Part shown: in pieces, positions 8,560 to 18,124 of the stretch | How the letters are laid out: every line of letters starts with the position of its first letter | How positions within the stretch are numbered: position 1 is the first letter of the stretch | Assembly: GCF_000466425.1 (NCBI RefSeq) | Contig: NZ_KE992171.1 | Location: forward strand, 199,639-263,638 | Length of the DNA: 64,000 bases | DNA from: Capnocytophaga sp. oral taxon 863 str. F0517 | Lineage (GTDB): Bacteria; Bacteroidota; Bacteroidia; Flavobacteriales; Flavobacteriaceae | Direction: 5' to 3' | Notes under the pieces: generated by a model | What the model was told of the DNA's origin: nothing | Seen by the model: the letters and a program-made list of their open reading frames with translations, nothing else | Databases searched by the model: none | Position numbers and translations under genes: made by a program

Positions 8560-9687
8560 ATGAACCAAGAAATAAAACTCAATACCATAGAAGAGGCTAT
8601 TGAGGACATCAAACAAGGAAAAATCATCATTGTGGTAGATGATGAAGACCGTGAAAACGAAGGGGACTTTATCGCCGCAGCGGAAAAGGTAACTCCTGAA
8701 ATGATTAACTTTATGACCCAATATGGGCGCGGCTTACTCTGTGCTCCCTTATTGGAAAAACGTTGCAAAGAATTGGGCTTGGACATGATGGTGGAGAACA
8801 ACACCGTATTGCACCATACCCAATTTACGGTTTCTATAGACCTCAAGGGAGAGGGTTGTACTACAGGAATTTCTGTATTTGACCGCGCTAAAACGATTAA
8901 GGCACTCGTAAAACCAGAGACCAAACCGGAGGATTTTGGGCGCCCCGGGCATATATTTCCTCTCAAGGCTAAGGAAGGTGGCGTACTTCGCCGCACTGGC
9001 CATACCGAAGCAGCGGTGGATTTAGCCCGATTAGCAGGCCTGGAACCAGCGGGAATTCTTATTGAAATTCTCAACGAAGATGGCTCCATGGCGCGCCTGC
9101 CACAATTGGTGAAAGTAGCAGAAAAACACAATCTTAAGATTATCTCTATAGAGCACTTGGTAGCCTATCGTATGCGCCATGATAGTCTTATTGTTAAAAA
9201 AGAAGACTTTTCTATAGATACCGACTATGGTACCTTCCGCTTACGAGCTTATGAGCAAACCACTAACGGGCAGATTCACCTAGCTTTCACCAAAGGGACT
9301 TGGGCTAAGGACGAACCCGTACTTACCCGTATCCATGCCAACTTTATTAGCAACGACATCTTGGAGCTTTTGCGTAAAAAAGACAACGAGCTCAATCGTA
9401 TCTTCCAACAGATAGAAGCAGCCGGTAAGGGGGCTTTTATCGTGATCAACCAAGGAGGTTACTCCCAAAATCTCTTGCACCGTATCCAAGCCATCAAGGC
9501 TGCCCAAGAGGGCAAATCCGAACCTTCGCAAGTGCCTGCCGCTCAGGTGAAAGATATAGGTATCGGAGCTCAAATTCTGATAGATTTAGGAATCTCTCAT
9601 ATGAAACTTTTGACCAACTCCGAACCTTCTCGCTATGTGGGGATGTCCGGCTATGGCTTGGAAATTACAGACTATGTAAGCTACTAA
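8560..9687 (+). CDS. ribB: 3,4-dihydroxy-2-butanone-4-phosphate synthase with degenerate GTP cyclohydrolase II-like domain
   Basis: This 375-residue protein has a complete RibB domain (about residues 1-205), with acidic DDEDRENEGDF for magnesium and substrate binding, YGRGLLCAPL and GRPGHIFPL; it makes the four-carbon precursor of riboflavin. The C-terminal half (about 210-375) is collinear with RibA. However, the three zinc-binding cysteines of RibA (in its SECLTGD and LRCDCG motifs) are replaced (HANFISND, LLRKKDN), and the catalytic RQEGR region reads NQGGY. GTP cyclohydrolase II activity is therefore unlikely, and a separate RibA should exist elsewhere. The domain may be regulatory, as proposed for other RibBA-like hybrids. 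Confidence 0.9.
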   Translation: MNQEIKLNTIEEAIEDIKQGKIIIVVDDEDRENEGDFIAAAEKVTPEMINFMTQYGRGLLCAPLLEKRCKELGLDMMVENNTVLHHTQFTVSIDLKGEGCTTGISVFDRAKTIKALVKPETKPEDFGRPGHIFPLKAKEGGVLRRTGHTEAAVDLARLAGLEPAGILIEILNEDGSMARLPQLVKVAEKHNLKIISIEHLVAYRMRHDSLIVKKEDFSIDTDYGTFRLRAYEQTTNGQIHLAFTKGTWAKDEPVLTRIHANFISNDILELLRKKDNELNRIFQQIEAAGKGAFIVINQGGYSQNLLHRIQAIKAAQEGKSEPSQVPAAQVKDIGIGAQILIDLGISHMKLLTNSEPSRYVGMSGYGLEITDYVSY

Positions 9688-9688
9688 G

Positions 9689-10849
9689 ATGAAAATAAAA
9701 CAACTTCTCTTTGAGGATAAAAACATTATAAAAGATTTTTTCCCTTTGACTTTTACCCGCCCCTCGGCTGAGTTGCGTGCGGGTATCTTGACCTTTGCCG
9801 AGCGCTGGCAACGGCTCTTAGGGGTAACACAAGTGTCTTTTCTCACTACGGATTACCTACAAGAAAAGTATCCTTATACAGGTGCTTCAGAGGAGATTAC
9901 CCTCTCTATTTACGCTAATTTCTTGCCTACCCCTCGCCTCTTAGAGCGATTGGGTTGTCTTGAGGTAGGGGAGTCTATTGCTTATCAGGGTAAGACCTTG
10001 GTTTTTTTGGGAAAGAGTATCACGCTTTCTTCTATCCCTCCTATAGAGTGGGAAGAACCTTTGGTAGTCTTTGAAAAACCTACCGACCTTTTTACCTATA
10101 ATGATAAGGCGATAGATTTTGATTTTGAGCTACTTACAAAAGGGCGTACCTCTGCACCACTCTCGCCTACTAATGGCTTTTTGGGCGATAAGGCCAACCT
10201 TTTTATAGAGGAAGGCGCCAAGGTGGAGTTTGCTACCCTTAACTGTCAGAAAGGCAAGATCTACATAGGCAAGGATGTAGAGGTCATGGAAGGGAGCCAC
10301 CTGCGTGGGCCTATTGCCCTTTGCGAACATGCTACCGTGAATATGGGGGCTAAGCTCTATGGAGCTACTACTATAGGCCCTTATAGTAAGGTAGGGGGAG
10401 AGCTAAGCAACTCCGTTATTTGGGGCTATTCCAATAAGGGGCATGATGGCTTCTTAGGCAATTCTGTATTGGGGCAATGGTGTAACTTGGGGGCAGATAC
10501 CAACGTCTCCAACCTTAAGAACACTTATAATACTATACAGCTGTGGGACTACCAAAACGGAGGCTACAGTTCTTCAGGCTTGCAATTCTGTGGAGTGCTC
10601 ATGGGCGACCATTCCAAAACAGCTATTAATACCCAGCTCAATAGTGGTACTACTGTGGGGGTCTTTGCCAACCTTTTCTCAGCTGGATTTCCGAGCAAAT
10701 ATATCCCCAACTTTGCTTGGGGTGTCTCAGCGGAGAAATACCGCTTGGAGGAGGCTTTCGCCGTAGCCGAGCGAGTGATGGCACGTAGGGGGATTGCTTT
10801 TGACCAGAAGGAACAAGATATACTCCAGTGGTTGTTTGATAACCAATAG
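9689..10849 (+). CDS. GlmU-like putative sugar-phosphate nucleotidyltransferase with left-handed beta-helix
   Basis: This 386-residue protein begins one base after the ribB stop, indicating a shared transcript. The N-terminal half contains the FPLTFTRPSAELRAGILTFAE motif of the Bacteroidetes GlmU-related family rather than the classical GXGTRM pyrophosphorylase signature. From about residue 185 hexapeptide-like repeats (GKDVEVMEGSHLRGPIALC, ATVNMGAKLYGATTIG) form a left-handed beta-helix as in acyltransferases. The likely role is nucleotide-sugar synthesis for the envelope, inferred from the fold; the substrate is unknown. Confidence 0.8.
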   Translation: MKIKQLLFEDKNIIKDFFPLTFTRPSAELRAGILTFAERWQRLLGVTQVSFLTTDYLQEKYPYTGASEEITLSIYANFLPTPRLLERLGCLEVGESIAYQGKTLVFLGKSITLSSIPPIEWEEPLVVFEKPTDLFTYNDKAIDFDFELLTKGRTSAPLSPTNGFLGDKANLFIEEGAKVEFATLNCQKGKIYIGKDVEVMEGSHLRGPIALCEHATVNMGAKLYGATTIGPYSKVGGELSNSVIWGYSNKGHDGFLGNSVLGQWCNLGADTNVSNLKNTYNTIQLWDYQNGGYSSSGLQFCGVLMGDHSKTAINTQLNSGTTVGVFANLFSAGFPSKYIPNFAWGVSAEKYRLEEAFAVAERVMARRGIAFDQKEQDILQWLFDNQ

Positions 10850-10876
10850 GTAAATTTACTTCTTTATAGATTATAT

Positions 10877-10914
10877 ATCCCCTTGTAGGTATGAAGGAAT
10901 ACTTACAAGGGGAT
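10877..10914. terminator. Bidirectional terminator between the GlmU-like and aldehyde dehydrogenase genes
   Basis: An 11-bp perfect inverted repeat (ATCCCCTTGTA at 10877-10887 and TACAAGGGGAT at 10904-10914) lies between two convergent genes and is followed by a T-rich run on the plus strand. Confidence 0.75.
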
Positions 10915-10948
10915 TTTATGAGTCCTATTCTCTATCAAGAGAATTTTT

Positions 10949-12244
10949 CTACTTTACCACTACAGTTTTGATATTGGCAAACTCCCATACACCAAAGTAG
11001 GAGAGCTCACGACCATAGCCTGAGTTCTTGATACCGCCAAAAGGCAAATGAGGATCGCTGATAAGCATTTCGTTGATATATACCGCTCCTTCGTCAAAGC
11101 GAGAGGCTTGTGATTTTACAAAATCTACATTCTGGGAGAAAATAGCTACTCCTAAGCCAAAATCCGATTGGTTGCTCAGCGCAATGGCCTCTTCAAAATC
11201 TCGAAAAGTAGTGATAACCGCTACTGGGCCAAAGGTCTCTTCCTTGAATACTCGCATGGTAGGGGTTACGTCAGTAAGTACTGTGGGTTCGTAGAAAGCT
11301 CCTGTACGCTTTCCCCCACAAAGTAGGGTTGCCCCTTCCGAGAGGCTTTGCTCGACCATCTCTTCGATTTCTATAGCCAAATCTTCTCGAGCCATAGCCC
11401 CTATTTCGGTGGAGAGGTCATACTTATCACCTTGCTTAAGGGCTTTGACCTTTTCGGTAAAGGCTTCTATAAATGCCTTGGCAATGGACTGCTGAACCAA
11501 GATACGTTTACCAGCAATACAGCTCTGTCCGGCGTTCTGCATACGAGCATTGACAGCTGTAGCAACAGCCCTGTTAAGGTCTGCATCTTCACAGACGATA
11601 AAGGCGGCACTGCCTCCGAGTTCCAAAACAGATTTCTTGAGATACTTACCTGCACACTGGGCTACTGACCTACCCGCAGGCTCGCTCCCGGTGAGGGTTA
11701 CTCCCTTAATGGCAGGGTGAGCGATGATGGCCTCTACATGGTGGCTGGCTAAGGGGAGGTTCTTGTAGATGGGAAAACCTAAGGTCTCATCTTGGAAGAT
11801 CTCGTCCAATAAGGCAGCAACGGTAGGGACATTGGAGGCGTGTTTTACCGCCAAGACATTACCTAATAACAAGTTGGGGATTGCCACTCGGAACACCTGC
11901 CAAAAGGGGAAGTTCCAAGGCATCACAGCCAAAAGTACCCCTAAGGGGTCTAAGCGAACATAACTTTCACTCCAACTGCTCTGTAAGGGTTGGGGGCGGA
12001 GAAACTTGTCTATATGATTTAGGTAATATGAGCAAAGAGAGGCACATTTCTTGACCTCGGCTATGGACTGAGCCAAGGGCTTATTCATATCGGTAGTGAT
12101 AGCGCTGGCATATTCTTCGGTATGAGTAAGGAGTCTTTCCTGGATACGAGTTATAGTCTGCTTTCTTGAGGCTAAAGGGAGGGCTTTCCAAGCCAGGTAA
12201 GCGCTTTCCAGTTTGCTTACAGAGGTAAGGGCTTTGTCTAACAT
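10949..12244 (-). CDS. NAD(P)-dependent aldehyde dehydrogenase (succinate-semialdehyde dehydrogenase type)
   Basis: This 431-residue enzyme oxidises an aldehyde to the acid. Visible landmarks are PWNFP (109-113), the cofactor-pocket TGSEPAGRSV, general base Glu208 in ELGGS, the catalytic Cys242 in NAGQSCIAGKR, and EETFGPVAVI. It resembles the short succinate-semialdehyde dehydrogenase subgroup (GabD/Sad type), somewhat shorter than the usual 450-480 residues because the N-terminus is brief. No GABA aminotransferase lies nearby, so the physiological aldehyde is unknown. Confidence 0.88.
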   Translation of the reverse strand: MLDKALTSVSKLESAYLAWKALPLASRKQTITRIQERLLTHTEEYASAITTDMNKPLAQSIAEVKKCASLCSYYLNHIDKFLRPQPLQSSWSESYVRLDPLGVLLAVMPWNFPFWQVFRVAIPNLLLGNVLAVKHASNVPTVAALLDEIFQDETLGFPIYKNLPLASHHVEAIIAHPAIKGVTLTGSEPAGRSVAQCAGKYLKKSVLELGGSAAFIVCEDADLNRAVATAVNARMQNAGQSCIAGKRILVQQSIAKAFIEAFTEKVKALKQGDKYDLSTEIGAMAREDLAIEIEEMVEQSLSEGATLLCGGKRTGAFYEPTVLTDVTPTMRVFKEETFGPVAVITTFRDFEEAIALSNQSDFGLGVAIFSQNVDFVKSQASRFDEGAVYINEMLISDPHLPFGGIKNSGYGRELSYFGVWEFANIKTVVVK

Positions 12245-12373
12245 CTTTTTAATTGTTAATTGTTAAATGTCAATTATTAATTATTAATGACTAATGACGA
12301 ATCCTGCTAAACTTTAGAAGAGATTCGTCATTTGTCATTTGTTACTTATCATAGACTGATTTCTGACTACTGT
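12245..12373. other. Low-complexity intergenic text of TTAATTGTTAA-like words
   Basis: This spacer consists of short near-repeats (TTAATTGTTAATTGTTAA, then TTATTAATTATTAATGAC) followed by CATTTGTCATTTGT and CTGACTACTGTCTACTG words. Similar text occurs upstream of starts near 7861-7910, 14521 and 16720. No gene is visible in it. Confidence 0.6.
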
Positions 12374-14521
12374 CTACTGATTAGGTAGTTTCTTATATCC
12401 CATATTCCATAGGGAGAAGGCTTGTTCGTCGGCATAGCTTTCGATCATCTTGCTTACAGGAGTACCAGCGCCATGTCCGGCATTGGTCTCTATGCGGATG
12501 ATAACAGGAACGTTTCTACAGGCTTGTTTTTTCTGTAATTGGGCAGCAAACTTAAAGCTGTGGGCAGGCACCACACGGTCATCATGGTCGGCAGTGGAAA
12601 CCATGGTAGCAGGGTAGCATACCCCTTCTTTCACATTATGTACAGGGGAGTAAACTTTTAAGTATTCAAACATTTCCTTACTGTCATCGGAAGTACCATA
12701 ATCATAAGCCCAGCCGGCACCTGCGGTAAACTTGTGGTAGCGGAGCATATCCATTACCCCTACTCCAGGTAAGGCTACTCGCATGAGGTCGGGGCGCTGG
12801 GTCATCACAGCTCCTACCAATAGACCTCCGTTGGAAGCTCCCTTGATAGCTAATTTCTCTTTAGAGGTATATTTTTCCTTGATTAGGTATTCGGCAGCAG
12901 CGATAAAGTCGTCAAATACGTTTTGTTTTTTGAATTTGGTACCATCGTCATGCCATTTTTTACCATATTCTCCCCCTCCACGGATGTTAGCAGTGGCATA
13001 TACCCCGCCATTGTTCATCCAAATGGCGGCACTTACTCCGAAATAAGGATAAGTAATGGAGTTGAACCCGCCATAGCCATAGAGTAGGGTAGGAGCGGTG
13101 CCATCGAGCTTGGTTGTTTTCTTATAAGTGATGGTCATAGGAACCTTGGTGCCATCCTTAGAGGTATAGAATACTTGTTTGGATTCGTACTCATCGGAGT
13201 TGAAAGCAATAGAAGGTTTCCAATATTGGGTAGTTTCCCCACTTTCCAAGTTGAGTTTGTAAATACTTGTAGGAGTACAAGTGTTAGTAAACCAGAAATA
13301 AGTATCTTTTTGGTTTTCTTTGGAGGAGAAACCACCAGCCACCCCAATAGTAGGAAGCTTAATATCGCGGATGAACTTACCGGAGAAGTCATATTGTTTT
13401 ACTTCTGTGAGGGCAGCAACGGTATATTTGGCTAAGATATAGCCTCCGGCAGTGGTAATATCCAATACATTTTCACTTTCGGGAATAAGATCAGTCCAGT
13501 GCTCAGGGGTAGGATTCTTGATATCAGTTACGACCACCTTTCCGTTAGGTGCATTGAGGTTGGTGAAAAGATAGAGCTTATCTCCCTTGACATCGATTAC
13601 TGAAGTGTCGGAAGAGTAATCGTTGAGGATAGCTACTAAAGGAGCATTTGCTTTTGTTAAGTCCTTGATAAAGAGCTTGTTTCCAGAAGTAGCATCGGCA
13701 CCGAAAATAACGAGGAATCTTTGATCATCAGTTACATAAGCATCGCAGTAGCGGTTTTTTTCTTCAGGAGTACCCCCGAAGATCAGCACATCCTCTTTTT
13801 GAGAAGTGCCGAGCTTATGGTAGTAGATTTTGTTTTGGTCTGTTTTTTCAGAGAGTTGGCTTCCCTGAGGTTTGTCATAGGAAGAGTAATAGAAACCTTC
13901 GTTTCCTTTCCAGTTACCTCCACCAAATTTCACATCTACGATAGGGTCGCCTACTTTTTCTTTAGTTTTGGTATCCAGTACTATTGCTTTTTTCCAGTCA
14001 CTACCAGCCTCAGAGATAAGGTAGCAAACTAAAGAACCATCCTTGGAGAAGTTGATTCCGGCCAAGGAAGTAGTACCATCGGCGGCGAACTGGTTAGGAT
14101 CAAGAAAAACTTCTTCCTTACCTTCTTTGTCCTTGCGGTAGAGTACACTTTGGTCTTGCAATCCGTTGTTACGATAGTAGTAGGTGTAGTCTCCTTCTAC
14201 GAAAGGAGCGCCAGACTTTTCATAGTTCCAAAGTTTTTCCAATTGTTCCTTGATCGTCTTGCGATAAGGGATAGCATTGAGATAATCGGTAGTGAATTGG
14301 CTTTGTGCTTTTACCCAAGCCTCGGTCTCGGTACTTTTATCATCTTCAAGCCAACGATAGGGGTCGGCTATTTTTTGGCCGAAGTAGTCGTCTTCTACGA
14401 CTTGTTCTTTGGTTTGGGGATAAGTTAAGTCTTTCATCTGTTCTGTTTGTTCAGGTTGAGGGTTGTTCTTACAAGCCGAAAGGGCAAGCAAGCAACTGAG
14501 GGGAATAGAAAAATACTTCAT
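12374..14521 (-). CDS. Prolyl oligopeptidase family serine peptidase (S9A), lipoprotein, downstream copy
   Basis: This 715-residue protein cleaves after proline in peptides. It begins with a lipoprotein signal and lipobox (LLALSACKNN, Cys17), so the mature enzyme should be lipid-anchored outside the cytoplasm. The N-terminal seven-bladed propeller is followed by an alpha/beta-hydrolase domain with nucleophile Ser563 in GASNGG, the acid within DHDDRVVP (645-652) and catalytic His683 in AGHGAG. A closely similar paralogue lies 42 bp upstream in the same direction, so the pair arose by tandem duplication and is probably cotranscribed. Confidence 0.93.
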   Translation of the reverse strand: MKYFSIPLSCLLALSACKNNPQPEQTEQMKDLTYPQTKEQVVEDDYFGQKIADPYRWLEDDKSTETEAWVKAQSQFTTDYLNAIPYRKTIKEQLEKLWNYEKSGAPFVEGDYTYYYRNNGLQDQSVLYRKDKEGKEEVFLDPNQFAADGTTSLAGINFSKDGSLVCYLISEAGSDWKKAIVLDTKTKEKVGDPIVDVKFGGGNWKGNEGFYYSSYDKPQGSQLSEKTDQNKIYYHKLGTSQKEDVLIFGGTPEEKNRYCDAYVTDDQRFLVIFGADATSGNKLFIKDLTKANAPLVAILNDYSSDTSVIDVKGDKLYLFTNLNAPNGKVVVTDIKNPTPEHWTDLIPESENVLDITTAGGYILAKYTVAALTEVKQYDFSGKFIRDIKLPTIGVAGGFSSKENQKDTYFWFTNTCTPTSIYKLNLESGETTQYWKPSIAFNSDEYESKQVFYTSKDGTKVPMTITYKKTTKLDGTAPTLLYGYGGFNSITYPYFGVSAAIWMNNGGVYATANIRGGGEYGKKWHDDGTKFKKQNVFDDFIAAAEYLIKEKYTSKEKLAIKGASNGGLLVGAVMTQRPDLMRVALPGVGVMDMLRYHKFTAGAGWAYDYGTSDDSKEMFEYLKVYSPVHNVKEGVCYPATMVSTADHDDRVVPAHSFKFAAQLQKKQACRNVPVIIRIETNAGHGAGTPVSKMIESYADEQAFSLWNMGYKKLPNQ

Positions 14522-14563
14522 ATTAGTTGTTAATTATTAATTCTTCACGCTTTGTTTTTTATT

Positions 14564-16720
14564 TTACTTTTCATTTGGTAGTTTCTTATACCCCATATTC
14601 CAAAGGGTGAAGGCTTGCCAGTCGGCAGTTTGGTCAATAATTTTACTTACCGGTGTGCCTGCTCCATGGCCTGCATTGGTTTCTATACGGATAAAGACGG
14701 GGTTCTTGCAGGCTTGTTTGCTTTGCAGCTGGGCGGCAAACTTGAAGCTGTGGGCGGGTACTACACGGTCATCATGGTCACCAGTGAAAACCAGGGTTGC
14801 GGGATAGCAAGTACCCTCTTTCACATTATGTACAGGGGAGTATCCCTTTAGGTATTGGAACATCTCCTTACTGTCATCGGAGGTACCATAGTCGTAAGCC
14901 CATCCGGCACCAGAGGTGAATTTGTGATAGCGAAGCATATCCATCACCCCTACATAGGGGAGTGCTACTCGGATAAGGTCAGGTCGCTGAGTCATTACCG
15001 CTCCTATGAGTAGGCCTCCATTGGAGCCTCCTTTGATAGCGAGTTTCTCTTTGGAGGTATATTTGTTGTCTATCAAGTATTGGCAAGCAGCAATAAAGTC
15101 GTCGAAGACATTTTGTTTTTTGAATTTGGTGCCATCGTCATGCCATCTTTTACCATATTCCCCTCCTCCACGAATGTTGGCTACAGCAAAGACACCTCCA
15201 TTGTTCATCCAAGTGGCATAAGTAACGGCAAACCAAGGGGTGTAGCTGATATTGAAGCCACCATAACCATAGAGACAAGCAGGAGCACTGCCGTCCAAGG
15301 GGGTACCTTTCTTATAAGTAATGATCATAGGTACCTTAGTGCCATCTTTGGAGGTATAGAATACCTGTTTGGATTCGAAATCATTGGAGTTGAAGTCTAT
15401 CTTAGGTGCCCAAAAAAGAGAGGTATCACCTTTCTCCAAGTGTAGCTTATAGATGCTTAAGGGGGTATAGAAGTTCTCAAAGGAGAAAAAGCTTTCGGTT
15501 TCGTCCTCTTCAGCGCTTTCCAAATTTACAGTACCCAAGGCAGGGAGCTTGATGTCTCGGATGAATTTTCCATCAAAATCATATTGTTTTACCTGGGAGA
15601 TAGCATCTTTCATATAGTGAGCCAAGATGTACTTTCCGGCCACCACAGGAGTGAGTACATTTTCTGTTTCAGGGATAAGGTCTTTCCAGTACTGTGGCGT
15701 AGGTTTTTTGATGTCAGCCACTACGATACGTCCATTGGGTGCATTTAGGTTGGTCTGGAAGTATATTTTTTCTCCCTTGATAGCCAGTACAAAGGTATCG
15801 GAATCATAGTTGTCAAGGATGGTAATCATAGGGGCATTAGGCTTTCTAAGGTCTTTGATCCACAACTTACCTCCTGAGGTGGTCTCCTCACCACGTATGA
15901 TGAGGTAGTTTTCGTCGCTAGAGACATAGCCGCCTACGTAGCGATTTTTTTCTTCTGGTTTCCCTCCAAAGACTAATATATCGCTTGATTGAGGGGTGCC
16001 GAGCTTATGGTAGTAGAGTTTGTTTTGGTCCGTTTTTTCGGAGAGTTCACTTCCTTTGGGTTTGTCATAACTACAATAGTAGAAGCCTTCATTTTTATAC
16101 CAAAATCCACCTGAGAATTTGATATTTACGATGGTATCGCCTATTTGTTGCTTGGTTTTGGTATCCAAGACAATGGCTTTGCGCCAGTCGCTTCCTCCTT
16201 CGGAGATAAGGTAGCAGATCAGGGAACCATCTTTACTAAAATTGACTTGGGCTAAGGAAGTGGTGCCATCGGCAGCGAAGGTATTGGGGTCGAGGAAGCG
16301 TTCCTCTTGCCCCTCTTTGTCCTTACGGTAGAGGACATCCTGATCTTGTAAGCCGTTGTTTTTATAATAATAGGTATAGTCTCCAGCGTGGAAGGGAGCG
16401 GAGAGTTGCTCGTGGTTCCATAGTTTTTCGGCTTGTTCTTTTATTTTTTGGCGATAAGGAATGGCATTTAGGTAGCCGAAGGTTACTTGGTTTTGGGCTT
16501 TTACCCAGTTGGCAGTCTCTTGGCTTTGGTCATCTTCGAGCCAGCGATAGGGGTCGATTACTTTTTCTCCGAAGTAGGTATCTTCTACGTTTTCTTTTTT
16601 AGTTTCAGGATAGGAGAAATTTTCCCAAGGCTCGGGTTCCTGGGTAGCCTCTTTGGGGTGTGGGTTATTACAAGCCACTAAGGCAAGTAAGCAACCCAGT
16701 GGAATAGAAAAATACTTCAT
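14564..16720 (-). CDS. Prolyl oligopeptidase family serine peptidase (S9A), lipoprotein, upstream copy
   Basis: This 718-residue paralogue of the following gene has the same lipoprotein signal (MKYFSIPLGCLLALVAC, Cys17), propeller and hydrolase domains. The triad is complete: Ser566 in GGSNGG, the acid within DHDDRVVP (648-655) and His685 in AGHGAG. The C-terminal catalytic domain is nearly identical to that of the second copy, while the propeller is clearly more diverged, suggesting different substrate gating. A -7 element (TATATTTG) lies 36 bp upstream, so this copy probably leads the two-gene unit. Confidence 0.93.
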   Translation of the reverse strand: MKYFSIPLGCLLALVACNNPHPKEATQEPEPWENFSYPETKKENVEDTYFGEKVIDPYRWLEDDQSQETANWVKAQNQVTFGYLNAIPYRQKIKEQAEKLWNHEQLSAPFHAGDYTYYYKNNGLQDQDVLYRKDKEGQEERFLDPNTFAADGTTSLAQVNFSKDGSLICYLISEGGSDWRKAIVLDTKTKQQIGDTIVNIKFSGGFWYKNEGFYYCSYDKPKGSELSEKTDQNKLYYHKLGTPQSSDILVFGGKPEEKNRYVGGYVSSDENYLIIRGEETTSGGKLWIKDLRKPNAPMITILDNYDSDTFVLAIKGEKIYFQTNLNAPNGRIVVADIKKPTPQYWKDLIPETENVLTPVVAGKYILAHYMKDAISQVKQYDFDGKFIRDIKLPALGTVNLESAEEDETESFFSFENFYTPLSIYKLHLEKGDTSLFWAPKIDFNSNDFESKQVFYTSKDGTKVPMIITYKKGTPLDGSAPACLYGYGGFNISYTPWFAVTYATWMNNGGVFAVANIRGGGEYGKRWHDDGTKFKKQNVFDDFIAACQYLIDNKYTSKEKLAIKGGSNGGLLIGAVMTQRPDLIRVALPYVGVMDMLRYHKFTSGAGWAYDYGTSDDSKEMFQYLKGYSPVHNVKEGTCYPATLVFTGDHDDRVVPAHSFKFAAQLQSKQACKNPVFIRIETNAGHGAGTPVSKIIDQTADWQAFTLWNMGYKKLPNEK

Positions 16721-16756
16721 ATTACTTGTTAAAGGTTAATTGTCAATGATTAGTGA

Positions 16757-16764
16757 CAAATATA
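16757..16764 (-). promoter_or_regulatory. Promoter -7 element (TATATTTG) for the prolyl oligopeptidase pair
   Basis: The minus strand reads TATATTTG, matching TAnnTTTG, 36 bp upstream of the first oligopeptidase ATG. Confidence 0.5.
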
Positions 16765-16850
16765 CGTCTTTTTTTCATAATGACAAAAAGATATTTAAAA
16801 TAAAAAAATTAAGGGGTATAGGATTAAAGAAATCACCTGATCACCTTATC

Positions 16851-18116
16851 TTAGTGTTTTTCCTTGTTGGTACTCAGTCTTAGGAAGATGAACAACAGCA
16901 TAGTGAAGCCCCATAGTCCGGAGCCTCCATAGCTGAAGAAGGGGAGGGGAATTCCTACCGTTGGCATGGTGCCGATGACCATACTAATATTGACAAAAAA
17001 GTGTATGAAAAAAATAGCCGAGACACAATAGCCATAGACGCGGTAGAATTTACTCTTTTGATTTTCAGCCAGGTACCATATTCTTAGACAAAGCAGCGCA
17101 AAAAGGAGGGTCACGGTAGCCGTACCATAGAAGCCCCATTCCTCGCCAAGGGTGGTAAAGATATAGTCGGTATGTTGTTCGGGGACGAAATCCCCCTTGG
17201 TGAGCGTTCCTTCGAGGAAGCCTTTTCCGGAGAGCCCGCCAGAGGAGATGGCCGATTCGGCTTGGAGGGAATTGTAAGCGACCGTTTGTCGGAGGGTTTG
17301 GCTGTCGGTAATTTCATTTTCAAGGCGTAACCAAAGGCTAAAGCGGTCACGGTGGTGCTGCTTGAACACATTATAGAAAATAAAATTGGCCGAGTAGGAA
17401 GTTAGCACACATAGGCTTATGAGCAAAAAAATATTCCGATAAGGGGTATGTCCATTACGTTGCTTTGCCCAATAGCCATAGAGAAGGGCTAAGAAGATAA
17501 AGAAGGTAATGGTATTGCCCATGCCAAACTTCAGGGTGGAGAGGAAGACCGTCAGGAAGAGGAGCATCAAGAAAATAAAGGAAGAGCTCATTCCCTCACG
17601 GTTTAGAGCAAAGATAAAAGCCCCATATACTAAGGTACTACCGGGGTCGGGCTGGAGGATAATCAGAAAACAAGGGATCATGATGATCACCACAGTATAG
17701 ATCAAGTCCTTCAGCCGCCTGATGTCCGTTTGGATATGGCTTAGCTGTTTGGCAAAGAGCAGGGCGGTGGCTGTTTTGGCAAACTCGGCAGGCTGTATCG
17801 TCACAGGCCCAATGGCATACCAAGCCCTTGCCCCATTGATTGTTTTACCAAAGATAAGTACCCCGACTAAGAGGATCATGGCAAAGATATAGAAAATCTC
17901 GGCCGAATTTTCATAGAATTTAGGTTCGATAGCCAAGATAAAAAGGATTAGCAGCACGCTGGTACAGACAAAAAAGAGCTGTTTGGTAGCGTGTTGAGAG
18001 AAGTCCAAGAGATTGGTGGTCTGTTCGTTATAACCGGTAGCATAGATACAGACCCAACCGATGGAGACCAAGGCGATATACAGCAGGACACTGAGCCAAT
18101 CGAGGTGTTTTAGCAT
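16851..18116 (-). CDS. rodA: Rod shape-determining protein RodA (SEDS peptidoglycan polymerase)
   Basis: This 421-residue polytopic membrane protein has about ten helices. SEDS-family motifs include QPAEFAKTATAL, LQPDPGSTLVYG with the essential aspartate, the loop segment ISSGGLSGKGFLEGTL, FTTLGEEWGFYG and the C-terminal GIPLPFFSYGGSGLW. RodA polymerises glycan strands during elongation together with PBP2, whose gene lies immediately upstream with an 8-bp gap. The mreBCD genes usually preceding this pair are not in the window. Confidence 0.95.
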   Translation of the reverse strand: MLKHLDWLSVLLYIALVSIGWVCIYATGYNEQTTNLLDFSQHATKQLFFVCTSVLLILFILAIEPKFYENSAEIFYIFAMILLVGVLIFGKTINGARAWYAIGPVTIQPAEFAKTATALLFAKQLSHIQTDIRRLKDLIYTVVIIMIPCFLIILQPDPGSTLVYGAFIFALNREGMSSSFIFLMLLFLTVFLSTLKFGMGNTITFFIFLALLYGYWAKQRNGHTPYRNIFLLISLCVLTSYSANFIFYNVFKQHHRDRFSLWLRLENEITDSQTLRQTVAYNSLQAESAISSGGLSGKGFLEGTLTKGDFVPEQHTDYIFTTLGEEWGFYGTATVTLLFALLCLRIWYLAENQKSKFYRVYGYCVSAIFFIHFFVNISMVIGTMPTVGIPLPFFSYGGSGLWGFTMLLFIFLRLSTNKEKH

Positions 18117-18124
18117 AGGCGAAT

